A stretch of 64,000 nt of DNA from Chrysoporthe austroafricana. Lineage: Eukaryota > Ascomycota > Sordariomycetes > Diaporthales > Cryphonectriaceae. This document shows, piece after piece, positions 22,072-32,361 of this stretch. Position 1 is the first letter of the stretch. Each line of letters starts with the position of its first letter. The translations under genes were made by a program, and so were the position numbers. Below the pieces are notes generated by a model that was given only the letters and a program-made list of their open reading frames with translations, searched no databases and was not told the DNA's origin. The stretch lies in assembly GCA_001051155.2 (NCBI GenBank), contig JYIP02000002.1:193583-257582 (forward strand). The letters are read 5' to 3'.

Positions 22072-22567
22072 ATGAAGAGTTTTGCTGTCATGACCGCTCT
22101 CTTCCTGAGCACCGTCCTCGCCTCTCCAGTGGCTGAGAAGCGCCAGTACACCCCCTGCTCTGGGCTGTGAGTCAGATCTCGGCTTGTTCATATGGAGATG
22201 CTCAGGACTGACCACTGGTGTTTTCCCATACGTTAGATACAGCACGGCACAATGCTGCTCGGTTGATGTTCTCGGCGTGGCAGATCTTGACTGCGTCGAT
22301 CCGCCTACGACCCCAACCAATGCAAGTGACTTCCAGTCTGAGTGTTCAGAGATGTGAGTAAATCTCTTGCGCCACCTCTTCACCGAGTCTGGTAGTTTGA
22401 AAGTGCTGACCCAGAACCAAATAGTGGCCAACAGGCTCGATGCTGCGTTCTCCCCATTGTACGTCACCAGCTACCCATCATAGTGCCACAGGTTGAGCAT
22501 GGACTAATGCTATTGACAGCTCGAGCAAGACGTCTTGTGCGAAACCCCGACTGGTGTCACCGACTAG
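22072..22567 (+). CDS. Class II hydrophobin, 97 aa
   Basis: Four small exons (22072-22166, 22237-22353, 22425-22458, 22520-22567) join in phase to a 97-residue secreted protein. There is a signal peptide (MKSFAVMTALFLSTVLAS) and a KR pair at about 23-24 that suggests Kex2 processing. The mature part has exactly eight cysteines in the hydrophobin order: single (PCSGL), pair (QCCSV), single (LDCVD), single (ECSEI), pair (RCCVLPI), single (VLCETP). The short regular spacing and the LGVADLDC and CCVLPI blocks are those of class II proteins (HFB/cerato-ulmin type). Hydrophobins self-assemble at air-water interfaces and coat hyphae and spores. Because no exon exceeds 117 bases, an ORF scan misses this gene. 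The 34-base third exon is the least certain junction, but it is needed to restore the CC pair. Confidence 0.93.
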
Positions 22568-24891
22568 AATGGCTTCCGAGTGGAAGAAGCGCAAGAGGCA
22601 ACACGTGGTCAGAGAGTACATACAGTCTTCATCGGGACAGCTCCAATCAACACTGGTTAAAAAGTGTTTTGGTGGGGATCTGGGGACGGTAAAAGGGACG
22701 TTTCTATAGATGTTGTATATAACGCACACGGCTCTTCAACGTTTTATTTTCTTTTGTACCATCTGCTTCAGCAGCAAATATACACGAACAAGCTGAAACA
22801 ATTTATGTCTCCCCTGCCTGCTAAGAGTTCAAACGGTTTCCACGGCTACAGGAGAGCCATACGGTCAGCAGAGTGGTTGTTCGCCTGATTTGCCACGACA
22901 GGAAGCCCAGTCGATGGACTTGTGCCATCATTGGGACCAAGGCTTTCCCTACCAAGTCTAGACACATTGAAATCCTTGCAGCTGGCCCCGCTGTCTGTCA
23001 AGGCAAATATCAAGGCATTCACAAAGCTCGACAGTATTGTGTATCAAGCTGGCATCTCTCCAGAGCGTGCTGCATATTGAGGATCGTATTGCACTTGCGC
23101 CGAGCTGCCGTCTCTTCTTGCAGCGTAGTGATGTTCTTCTACCCGTCCGCAGCCAATCATCCAATTCGACAGCAGTAGCCAGGGTTCTCCTCGATAAACG
23201 AGTCGTAGCCGACTCTACAGATTCAGTCACGTATCTCTGGGAGCAATTGCATTGGGGAAGAGCGTAATTAAAGTAAAAACGCATTGCTGAAGATATGACT
23301 GGGAAACATGTCCCTCGCAGAGAAAGATCTGTTTCGGTTTGATATCTCGTGTTGAGCAAGTACGTGATAATATTCTATCCTTCCATGCGCTGCATAAAGT
23401 CGCAAAGGCGGCCCAACAGGTAACTATGATATCGTATATCTCTTCACGCAGAAGCTGTTGTTGTACCAAGTCTGAGCTCCATATCAAAGGCAAGCCCGTA
23501 ATTAGAAGATGATCACAGCCCAGAAGTGCACTGTAGACACCTTGTCCGTTCACAATAGTCAAATATAATGATATGTCCTCGATGGGCTCCGAGGTTTAGA
23601 CTTTGCGATACGAATCGAGTCGCGGAAATCCATTCTCTTTTTGTATTCCTGAGCGACTGCAGGGCAAGGCCCGTACAACATCGTGTACTCAAAGTGAGAC
23701 TGTGGGTCCAAGTTCTTGCGTAAGACACGGAAGACCCGAAGTTCTTGGCGCTGTCGTCATGTTAATTCCGTATGCCATTTTGGGATGGGGAAATCGGCTG
23801 TACAGAGAGGGCCGCATAGAACGAGGAAAGCTCATATAACTATATTGTTATGCTCGGCACTTTTATTTATCTGTGATTCTATATTCTTTTAGTGATTTCA
23901 ATTTCTGTTGATCCTGTCCCTCGCTGCGAGAAGGGAATCGGCAGCTCCAGTCTGGTGGCGATCTGAAGACAGAGGCATCAACACGTCGAGGCCTGTCGCA
24001 CCATTCATGATCTCGAACAGTGGTGTGTCAATAGGGGCTGGCCTACAAATGAGAAAGATGCGGGCTCTGCTTCCTCGGCCTCAGAATGCCCCTGACGAGT
24101 TGTCTGTTTTGGACGAAGTTTTTTTTATTTCTGCTGTATACTGCTCTTCTGGTCGCGTGATCATCTATCTTCCTCAGGCCTGGAGCGGGCGGCGCCAGGA
24201 GGCGTTGGCGGATAAACGATGCCAAGTGAAACAGTGGAAACAAAAGAATAGGCGTGCGCAGGAGGGCACGCCGTCTTCCCTGCAGATGGGTGCCTGTGTT
24301 TCGTTGATCCTCCACTCCACACCAGGCTTGGCAGCCTCTCGCGCGCGATGCTATTCGCGAGGGTGGCTGCACGCTCCACCGTCCCGTTCCCAGCGCGGAC
24401 GCCTCTGCCCTAGGGTGCACGCGGCTTTCGCCTCCTGAAATTTCCCTACAGCGGTACAACTCCGGAGCCTTCCCGCACGGCGGAGATGTTTCCATCTAGC
24501 ACACGAGAAACGAGATTCGAGGCTCTCGGAGGAGGATCTGGATTCGTAGGCCTGGATGCCATTCGGGAAGTGGACGGTGCCGTCTCGAGCGGACTGCAGT
24601 GTGTAAGCGAGGCTCACATCGTCGCCCACGCTGGCATACAAGAGGCGCCTCAGTTGTGTATATAAGAAGGCGTAGGATCAACCGCCATGCATCGATCTTG
24701 GCCCTGATCGGTATCCTCCGAAGACATACGACTGCGTCGTCTACATCACCTTGGGAGTCATAACCTTTGTCATTCTTTGGCCTCAGCCTCGTTCATTCGC
24801 TTCTCTGCAGATCTTCTGTACCACTTTCTCTTGGCATAGCTGGTCACTTGTCCGTCCCTTTTGGTATCCGCTCATTGATCTATATAGAACC
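22568..24891. other. 2.3 kb interval without a supported gene
   Basis: Contains the 3' flank of the hydrophobin and the promoter of the polygalacturonase. A 176-codon plus-strand frame (23908-24438) is mirrored by 150- and 96-codon minus-strand frames over the same bases and has no recognisable domain. A TATA-like element (tatatagaa, about 24880-24888) lies directly before the polygalacturonase ATG, close enough that transcription may start elsewhere. Confidence 0.45.
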
Positions 24892-26247
24892 ATGCATCGC
24901 ACAATTGCTACCATCCTCGCCGGCGTGTCTGCCGTGCTCGCCACCCCGTCCCCGGCCGTGACGCCCGCCGCCACCTTGGCCAAGCGAGACTCCTGCGTCT
25001 TCAGCGGCAGCGATGGTGCGGCCTCGGCGTCCGCGTCCAAGGCTGACTGTGCCACCATCACCCTGTCCGCCCTGACTGTCCCCTCCGGCACGACCCTCGA
25101 CCTTACTGACCTCTCGGACGGCACCACCGTCATCTTCGAGGGTACCACCACCTGGGAGTACGACGAGTGGGACGGCCCCCTCTTCGCCGTGAGCGGAACC
25201 TCGATCACCGTCTCGGGAGCTGATGGGCACGAGCTCGACGGCCAGGGTGCGCTGTGGTGGGACGGCGAGGGTGACGATGGTATCTCGAAGCCCAAGTTCT
25301 TCCAGGCCCACGACCTGACCGATTCCACCATCGAGAATATCAATATCATCAACCCTCCCCACCAGGTCTTCAGCATCAACGGCTGCCAGACGCTCACGGT
25401 CAGCGGAGTTACCATTGATGGCTCCGATGGCGACACTGATGATCTCGGAGCGAACACGGACTGCTTCGACATTGGCGACTCTGACTCCGTCACGATTACG
25501 GATGCCACTTGCTACAACCAAGACGACTGTGTTGCCGTCAACTCCGGAACCAACATCGTTTTCAGCGGCGGCTACTGCTCGGGCGGCCATGGTCTGTCCA
25601 TTGGTAGCGTTGGTGGTCGCGATGACAACACCGTGAAGACCGTCACTTTCAAGTCCTCCACTATCACGAACTCCCAGAATGGTGTGAGGGTCAAGGCCAA
25701 GTCTGGCGAGACTGGCTCCGTTGCGGATGTCACGTACGAGGACATTACGCGTAAGAACCGCCAAAACTCGACCATACACACAGAAACCGCTACTGACCTT
25801 TCATTCATGACTACAGTCTCTTCCATCTCGGACTACGGTATTATCATCACTCAGGCCTACGATGGTGACGAGGCCACTACCGGCATCCCGATCACAGGCT
25901 TGGTGCTTGATGGCGTCACTGGAACCGTGGACGACGACGCGGATGCTGCTATTTACATCGACTGCGGCTCCGGCGCCTGCTCTGACTGGACATGGTAGGT
26001 CATACACATTACTTATATGGCTGAACGACTACTAATGTGGCCTCTAGGAGCGGTGTGGACGTCACTGGCGCTGACAACGACTGCACTAACGTAAGTTCGG
26101 CCCCTTCCCCGTACTTGAATCTCATTGTACAATTCCAATGAGATAGGCAACATACTTAACACAACGCTGCTCTGCACACAACTTTGATGGGCTCATTGAA
26201 AAGCTGACTTTGAAATTGGATAGGAGCCGGATGGTATTACTTGCTAA
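24892..26247 (+). CDS. Endopolygalacturonase, glycoside hydrolase family 28, 367 aa
   Basis: Four exons: 24892-25750, 25817-25994, 26048-26090 and 26224-26247. The enzyme cleaves alpha-1,4 links in homogalacturonan outside the cell. It has a signal peptide (about 1-18) and a propeptide ending in KR (about 30-31). The right-handed beta-helix carries the GH28 catalytic set: NTD (about 187-189), QDD (about 208-211), GHG (about 231-233) and R-V-K in place of the usual R-I-K (about 263-265). The last exon is only eight codons. It ends EPDGITC, restoring the terminal cysteine that these enzymes pair in a disulphide; reading through the third intron instead ends without that Cys. The last intron is long for this gene (133 bases). 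It is probably induced by pectin, but no regulatory site was identified. With the nearby hydrophobin it suggests a plant-associated fungus. Confidence 0.94.
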
Positions 26248-26905
26248 GCCACACTCTGGGGAGCCATAGGCACGTAATCTACGCCGGAAAACCCCACGTA
26301 GCTTGGAGCTTCTTGAGCTTGACGCCCACTCTTTAACCCGATGAGCGTATGCTTAAGCTATTTAGTCTTTCTGTGTACATCATGAGGACCTACCATGTAT
26401 ATATATCATATTCTAGAGCGGAAATAACCAATAAGTTTATCCTTGGATATTCTCGAAGTGTGCAAGTAGTCGAGCTCAAGTCACCTGGGCGTGACAGGAG
26501 TTCCCATGGTGTCATGTCGAAACCTCTGCGCTACAACGCTGGAAGCTTTGGATTTAATTTCGTGGTGTGGAGCAGCAAAGTCCGAGCAGCTGGGGTATCT
26601 CATATTAACTGCTACCTTATAAAGGCCATCCCGCAACGAAATCATGACCAGTGAGATAGTCTTCATTGAATAATCTCGCAAAGAATGATGCTATTTGTTG
26701 CACTTTCCCGTTCGTTTGTGCTATGATATGCAAGGAGACTGACTAGCTACCAGTAAAATGGATATGGCAGAAGCTATTCTCAGCCATCAGATGCGATATT
26801 TTAACCTCAACGTGCTTTACGGTGTGGTCTCCCGACACCCTTTCTTTATTTTAAGTGGTATACGCAGGCATTGAGTCTACGCACGTTACCGATAAATACT
26901 CATCT
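26248..26905. other. Convergent intergenic region
   Basis: Lies between the 3' ends of the polygalacturonase and the dehydrogenase gene. The longest frame (26349-26654, plus) has no recognisable feature. The DNA is AT-richer than both flanking genes, as expected of terminators and 3' UTRs. Confidence 0.5.
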
Positions 26906-28276
26906 TCAACCCAGCCAGGCTTTCAACACAGCTGCCGACGAGAGTTGTGTGGCTGCGCCCGAGCTCGTCCCACCTCCTCGCAGCGCGATTCGCACCATGT
27001 TCAATGCCTGATTGCCCAGGAACAGTGGCATCTTGAGCCGTTGCGCCTCGTCGGCTGCCGCCTGCAGCCTCTCCGCAGCCTGCTCGAGCCCGCCATTGAC
27101 CTCGTCACCCTGTGTCGTCCAGCCCTCCCTGGACTTGTCCTTGCCAGTCCCGAGCGCCTGGATCATCTCACGCCCGAATGCATCGAGCATGTGGCTGCCC
27201 CCGGCGGCGTTCACGCACAGTTCAAAGACCTGGTCCAGGTCAAGTCCGACGTGGCTGGCAAATGCAATCGTCTCGGCCGCGGAGCAGAGATGGATGCCCT
27301 TGAGCAACTCCACGACGAGGTCTAGCTTCTGGGCCTCATCGCTTACCAGTCCTGCACCCGGGCCGACCTTTCCGATTCCCTCACCATACAGCCTCAGCAG
27401 ACAAGTGTCGTCGTCCGCACCCCAGCCCCGACCCAGAGCTGTCAGGTACACCTGTTCGGCCACGCTCGTCATCGGCGTCGGGAACCTGTATCTCCTAGCC
27501 TCGGATGTGATGATCCCCGCGTCCTTGAGGATGATAGTCACGGCGCTCGCGACGGGTTTGAAGTCTGAGGCCAGCAGCCGTGGCAACCTATTCTCGAACA
27601 TCCAGCTTCGTCCCGCTGACTTTAGGATCACATCGGACGTCTTCTTTAAGTCTAGGCCGAGATGGCTTGCAAAGCCCAATGCTTCACTCGCGGAGAGGAT
27701 CTGGTTCGCCGCCAACACCTGGTGACACATCTTCATGTTACTCCCTGCGCCGACGCCGCCCCTGACGAGGTAGAGCTTCTGCGGGTCGGACATGGCCTGC
27801 AGCAGCGCCCTTCCCCTGTCGATAGCCTCGTCTGAGCCACCCGCCATGATCGACAGCGTGCCGTCCGCCGCGCGTATCGTTCCTCCGGACACGGGGCTGT
27901 CGACAACGTAGATATCACCACGGCCGATGTCGACTAGCTGCTTGGCCAGCCCTTGCACGTAGGCACACGGCACTGTCGAGCAGAGCAGCAGCGTCGCGCC
28001 CTGTGGCAAGGCGTGCACGGCCGGATGCTCTCCCTCGAACAGCACAGCCTGAGCCTGCATGGCCGTGGCGACCATGCACACACAGAATGCCTTGCCCTGG
28101 ACGGCCTCTGCGGGCGTCGCCGCCGCGCTGCCGCCGGCCTGCTTGAACCGCTCGAGCGTCGGGGCCCAGACATCAAAGCCGGTGACGGGATGGCCCTCTT
28201 TCACCAGATGAGTGGCCATCCCAAAGCCCATGGCCCCCAGGCCGAGGAAAGAAACTGCTGGCTTTGTAGCTGCCAT
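26906..28276 (-). CDS. Threonate/3-hydroxyisobutyrate dehydrogenase-like oxidoreductase, duplicated C-domain, 456 aa
   Basis: Single exon; the ATG at 28276 is the first in frame. The N-terminal Rossmann fold has the NAD(P) loop GLGAMGFGMA (about 11-20). The substrate-binding signature SPVSGGTIRAADGT is at about 126-139. The first all-helical domain contains the catalytic lysine in GSNMKMCHQ (about 182-190). Enzymes of this family oxidise hydroxy acids such as 3-hydroxyisobutyrate, tartronate and L-threonate at about 300 aa. Here a second helical domain (about 310-390, with AETIAFASHVGLDLDQVF) repeats the first one's ASEALGFASHLGLDLKK motif. The same two-lobed layout begins the long plant and fungal fusions that continue into a DUF1537 kinase and a class II aldolase. 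Here the aldolase is a separate divergent gene 704 bases away and the kinase is absent. The substrate is inferred from the cluster to be a four-carbon sugar acid. Confidence 0.85.
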   Translation of the reverse strand: MAATKPAVSFLGLGAMGFGMATHLVKEGHPVTGFDVWAPTLERFKQAGGSAAATPAEAVQGKAFCVCMVATAMQAQAVLFEGEHPAVHALPQGATLLLCSTVPCAYVQGLAKQLVDIGRGDIYVVDSPVSGGTIRAADGTLSIMAGGSDEAIDRGRALLQAMSDPQKLYLVRGGVGAGSNMKMCHQVLAANQILSASEALGFASHLGLDLKKTSDVILKSAGRSWMFENRLPRLLASDFKPVASAVTIILKDAGIITSEARRYRFPTPMTSVAEQVYLTALGRGWGADDDTCLLRLYGEGIGKVGPGAGLVSDEAQKLDLVVELLKGIHLCSAAETIAFASHVGLDLDQVFELCVNAAGGSHMLDAFGREMIQALGTGKDKSREGWTTQGDEVNGGLEQAAERLQAAADEAQRLKMPLFLGNQALNMVRIALRGGGTSSGAATQLSSAAVLKAWLG

Positions 28277-28980
28277 GACTGCTGTTCCAGATGAGCATGC
28301 GCACAATGGAGATATGAGTGAGTGACTGAGGACGTAGATTAGATTAGACTAGACTGGACTAGGCAGGACAGCACAGGACAGGACTGGACTTGACTCACAC
28401 CAAATGTATTAGTAGGTCTTTTGATATCGCTGAGTTTAGATGATAATTCTTGTTAAGTCTCGCGAACACAGAGCATCGTGGCAAATCACCGAGATCGGTC
28501 TTCTCACCTATCCAAGTGCCCTCACGGATATAACTGGTGCTGAAGCCGGTTTACCAACAAACTAAAACACCACCGTCCAAGCCAACTGCCGTGAGATCAT
28601 CCCACTTCGCTGCGGCGGTTTACGAAGAGCCATTGGCGTGGGAAGCGCACATCTCCCCACACAGCGGCCGGCTCCATTTCCCCTCGCGAAGAGCGTCATC
28701 AAGACGTGGGAAACCTGCAGCGTGGGCCCCACAATGGCCCATTAGATTTACCCGGTGGCCTCACGGACGGGCTGCATGAATCGAAAACAGTCAATCTCGC
28801 CGACCTGACCTCGGGACGTCGACGAATCTTCTCCCGGGTGAACCTGCTGCGAGACTTTTTGGTGCTCGTTGACCAGGCCGATCCGATCTATCAAAGAGTC
28901 CTCTGCGGACAGGCTCGAGTTGACCTCACCAGCTTTTTGTCTCTACCTAGAACCGTCTAGCTTTAATATCAACAGCAGCC
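28277..28980. promoter_or_regulatory. Shared divergent promoter of dehydrogenase and aldolase
   Basis: A 704-base region separates two divergent start codons, so both cluster genes are probably controlled together. Just upstream of the dehydrogenase start (about 28328-28395) are short repeats of gactagact/ggacagcac type. The rest contains no convincing gene. No specific factor site can be named from sequence alone. Confidence 0.5.
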
Positions 28981-29969
28981 ATGCCACGTCCTCCACTGTC
29001 CGAGAACCGGTCCATGGCCATCCTCAAGGCAGCCCGGCACGGTAAGTACGCCGTGCCAGGAATGTGCTGCTACAACATCGAGGCGATCATGGCGACTGTC
29101 AAGGCGGCCGAGGCACGCAGATCTCCGGCGATGGTCCTGCTCTTCCCGTGGGCCATCCAGTACGCCGGATCGTCGCTGGTCAAGGCGGCAGCAGACGCCT
29201 GTCACAACGCCAAGGTGCCCATGTCTCTCCACCTCGACCACTGCCAGACGCCGGAGCTGGTCAGACAGGCCGCCGACATCGAGGACGGCTTTGACTCCAT
29301 CATGTGCGACATGTCGCACTACGACAAGGAGGAGAACCTAAAGCTGACCAGAGAGCTCGTGGCGTACTGCCACGAGCGGGGTATCGCCGCCGAGGCCGAG
29401 CCCGGGAGGATCGAGGGCGGCGAGGATGGTGTGGCGGCGACTGCAGATCTGGAGGGACTGCTGACCACGCCCGAAGAGGCTGAGGAGTTCGTGGCCACGG
29501 GGATCGAGATGCTGGCCCCGGCTTTTGGCAACGTGCATGGCGAGTACGGTCCCCGGGGCATCCAGCTGGAGTATGATCGCCTGGCCAGCATCTACGAGAA
29601 GGTCGGCGATCGGGTGCAGTTGGTGCTCCATGGGGCTGATCCTTTCACCGAGGAGATATTCCGGAAATGCATCGATCACGGTGTCACCAAGGTCAACGTA
29701 TGTGTTCTCGCCTCTTCTAAGCCCTGACGACCAAGTATTTGAGGAACGCAAGCAGACCAGGCTCAGAAAAAGCTCCTCCTCTTGCTCTTAGATACACTGC
29801 TAACTCTAACTCTCGGTAGATCAACAAGGGGATGAACAAGCACTATGCGGCAGTACAGAAGGAAATGTACGGCAAGCCACTGACCAGCGTGATCGAAGCA
29901 GGGACGAAAAGGATGCAGGAGGCCATCGAGATTTACATGGACCAGCTGGGCAGCGCCGGCAAGGCTTGA
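28981..29969 (+). CDS. Class II (zinc) ketose-phosphate aldolase, 288 aa
   Basis: Two exons, 28981-29697 and 29820-29969, with a phase-0 GT-AG intron. The TIM-barrel of the class II fructose/tagatose-bisphosphate aldolase family is clear. It has the CYNIEAI start, LHLDHCQ with the catalytic Asp and a Zn-binding His (about 82-88), EAEPGRIEGGEDG (about 137-149, with Pro where most members have Leu), FGNVHGEYG with a second Zn His (about 182-190), and LVLHGAD with the third. These enzymes cleave ketose phosphates to dihydroxyacetone phosphate plus an aldehyde. The length is normal. It is more like the aldolase domain of the threonate-type fusion proteins than glycolytic FBA. It shares a promoter with the dehydrogenase and is followed by the TPI-like gene on the same strand. 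The natural substrate is unknown. Confidence 0.88.
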
Positions 29970-30594
29970 ATCAGCACGAGGAGGCCGAGGGGCAGTGTCG
30001 AAACCTGCGATATGGACATGTGATAGCCAATACCATCAAATGCACTACAGCTCATAAGTGTGCACTTCGTGAGTGCAATATCCAGGCGAAGAAGATGCTT
30101 CGTAACACCAGGAGTGGACGTGATACCTGGACATGCACGGTTCGACAGCACGAGGCACCTTCTGATCACTGGAACTTGACCTCAAGTAGAGAGCCTAGTC
30201 GATCTTATCCTTAAGCTTTCGTATATCAACCAGCCTGCGCAAGCGTTGGTTGGTGTCGCCCGCGATATGCTCAGCGGCCAATTGTTGTTTGGAGCAGACT
30301 GCCGGGTCGCAATGAATTCTATCCCAGGGGTCAAATCTGATAATTACTGAATGACGCCAAATTCCGCCCTTGCTTCCAAGTATTGGCAGCAAATGGGGTC
30401 TGTAATGATAAACGCCCTCCCTAGTTAGTCGAAACATAAGAGTAAGCCCGCCACCTTTCCCTCCCTTTCCTTACGACGAGGGGCGCAAGCACTTGTGTCG
30501 TCCACTTCCTTTCGGTGGCCTCTCCAGATAGTAGTTTCAATTCAATTGCCCTGGCCCTGGCCCTGGCCTTTTCATACCCGCCTCATACCGCAAG
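29970..30594. other. Intergenic, promoter of TPI-like gene
   Basis: 625 bases between two same-strand cluster genes. No frame above 82 codons is present and none has a recognisable motif. The last ~50 bases contain a short gccctg/ctggcc repeat just before the ATG. Confidence 0.45.
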
Positions 30595-31365
30595 ATGGCC
30601 ATACCGACCCCGCGCCGACGCCTGGTGGGCGTCTCTACTAAGATGTACTTCTCAGCCGCACGAACACGACAGTATGTTTCCGAAGTCATGGAACTGCTGT
30701 CCGCGTCTCCGGGCCTCCTCATAAATGTCGACATCTTCATCATCCCGGACCACCTCACGATGGCCTCCGTGGTCTCGCAGCTGGATAGCAGCAGGACACC
30801 GATCATGGTCGGCGCCCAGGACGCCTTTTGGCAAGACACGGGCGCATACACCGGCGAGGTCTCACCCTCAGTGCTCGCCGAGCTTGGCTGTCAGATCGTG
30901 GAGATCGGACACGCCGAGCGGCGGCGGATTTTCGGCGAGACGGATACGGACGTTGCCAGGAAGGCCGTTGCGGCCTCCAGGAACGGCCTGATCCCTCTGG
31001 TCTGCATCGGGGAGCGGTCGAAGGGTGCCGTGAGCATGGCTGTGGGAGAGTGTGCCACCCAAATCGAGGCGGTCATGAGAGCAGTTCCGGCGGATGCTGA
31101 GGTTGCCTTGGCTTATGAGCCGGTCTGGGCCATTGGTGCAGCGGAGCCTGCCTCTCATGAACACGTCGTTGATGTTATTGCCTGCATCAGGGAGTTGCCG
31201 TATGTCAAGAATCGCAGGGGAACAGTGCGCGTCATATACGGAGGTAGTGCCGGTCTAGGACTGTTCGAGAAGCTGAAGGACTCAGCGGATGGGCTGTTCC
31301 TCGGCAGATTCGCCCACGACTCGTCGGCCTTCGTCAGAACGGTTCAAGAGGTGTCAGGGGCTTAG
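30595..31365 (+). CDS. Triosephosphate-isomerase-like isomerase (probable L-erythrulose-1-phosphate isomerase), 256 aa
   Basis: A single-exon TIM barrel with the active-site set of triosephosphate isomerase: STKMYFS (Lys, about 14-20), EIGHAERR (catalytic His, about 101-108), AYEPVWAIG (catalytic Glu, about 170-178) and a phosphate-binding YGGSAG (about 220-225). It departs from glycolytic TPI in the first loop (STKMYF rather than NWKMN), in having Ala for Ser after the His, and in the barrel end. Such paralogues next to a DHA-kinase-family gene and an RpiB-like gene include Brucella EryH and Yarrowia EYI1. These interconvert L-erythrulose 1-phosphate and D-erythrulose 4-phosphate. That role is inferred from context; a second true TPI elsewhere in the genome is expected. 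It lies convergent to the RpiB-like gene. Confidence 0.85.
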   Translation: MAIPTPRRRLVGVSTKMYFSAARTRQYVSEVMELLSASPGLLINVDIFIIPDHLTMASVVSQLDSSRTPIMVGAQDAFWQDTGAYTGEVSPSVLAELGCQIVEIGHAERRRIFGETDTDVARKAVAASRNGLIPLVCIGERSKGAVSMAVGECATQIEAVMRAVPADAEVALAYEPVWAIGAAEPASHEHVVDVIACIRELPYVKNRRGTVRVIYGGSAGLGLFEKLKDSADGLFLGRFAHDSSAFVRTVQEVSGA

Positions 31366-31805
31366 CAGACCACCCAAAACTTTCTGACAATCATCTAAGG
31401 GCCATCGCAATTTTGTGGATTTCTGGGAGAGGGGGTTGAGGGGGGTTGAGGGTTAATAAATGTGTGCTGCGGTGCTTCTTAGGCGTTTCTTATAATTATT
31501 CAACTATAGCATATTTCAGCACATGCACACTCAGGCATCGGTCAGCATTACTTAGGCAATATTGTCTCAAATGTGTCTCTAGGACAGATCGTGACACCAG
31601 AAGCTACCCCGTATCAGAAGGCTATCCAACGAAGTCATCCTTTTCGAAGACGACTGCATCAGGGGCGGCTTAAGGGACTTAATCATCCGAAGGTCATCCT
31701 ACAACACTAAGGACCTCATACACCAACCTAAATTTCACATAAGGTGAATATCTGCTCTCTTAGTTTATGCAACACCCTCAACTTGTCCCACCTCCTTGGC
31801 CTTGC
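31366..31805. other. Convergent intergenic region
   Basis: 440 bases between the ends of the TPI-like (plus) and RpiB-like (minus) genes. AT-rich, with a short G-rich repeat (gggggttgag, twice, about 31431-31450). No gene is seen. Confidence 0.5.
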
Positions 31806-32361
31806 CTAGGTGTCTTCCTCCAGGTTCTTGATAGCCTCGACCTTCTTAGCACTCGCACTCTTCTCATCAAACACATAGCCGAGCCACTCCTTCGCTAGCC
31901 TTCTCGCGAGCTCGAGCCCCACTACACGCTCGCCCATGCACAGAACCTGGGCGTTGTTGCTCAGCACGGCCCGCTCTACCGAGAAGGAGTCATGAGCCGT
32001 GACGGCGCGCACGCCCTTGACCTTGTTGGCGGCGATGGCGACACCCAGGCCGGTGCCGCATATGAGCAAGGCCCGATCAACCTTCCCGTCGGCGACCAGG
32101 CGTGCGGCCGCCGCAGCGCGGTGCGGATACGCCGTCTTGTCGTCTGTGGCGAACGAGCCGACGTCTTCGACATGCTCGACGCGCGGGTCCTTTTCTAGGT
32201 CGGACTTGATTGTGTCTTTGTACGTCACGCCAGCGTCCTATATGCTCGCGACGTGAGACGACGGCCTCACTATTGTGAGTCGATGAAGCGCCACGCCCAC
32301 TTACATCACACCCCATAGCTATCCTCCATCTCGGAGCGGCCTCGGTCCCATTTGATCCCAT
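31806..32361 (-). CDS. RpiB/LacAB-family sugar-phosphate isomerase (probable D-erythrulose-4-phosphate isomerase), 162 aa
   Basis: Two exons on the minus strand, 32305-32361 and 31806-32237, joined by a phase-0 intron. The 19-codon first exon supplies the N-terminal strand RIAMGCD, and the second starts with DAGVTYKD. Together they restore the family's I-A-x-G-x-D-x-A-G motif (His of the usual DHAG is Asp here). The active-site block [14 protein letters not shown] (about 85-98) keeps the Cys used as general base, and the GVRAVTAHD and [15 protein letters not shown] segments match the family. Members interconvert aldose and ketose phosphates. Those in erythritol/erythrulose loci (EryI, EYI2) make D-erythrose 4-phosphate for the pentose phosphate pathway. 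The length fits the family. It is divergent from the kinase gene across a 1.1 kb gap. Confidence 0.88.

Noticed and set aside
23908..24438. A 176-codon plus-strand ORF upstream of the polygalacturonase
   Set aside because: Mirrored by similarly long minus-strand frames, no domain, no splice logic and biased composition; treated as promoter DNA.
24880..25779. A 299-codon minus-strand ORF over the polygalacturonase
   Set aside because: Antisense shadow of a GC-rich secreted-enzyme gene with intact catalytic residues.
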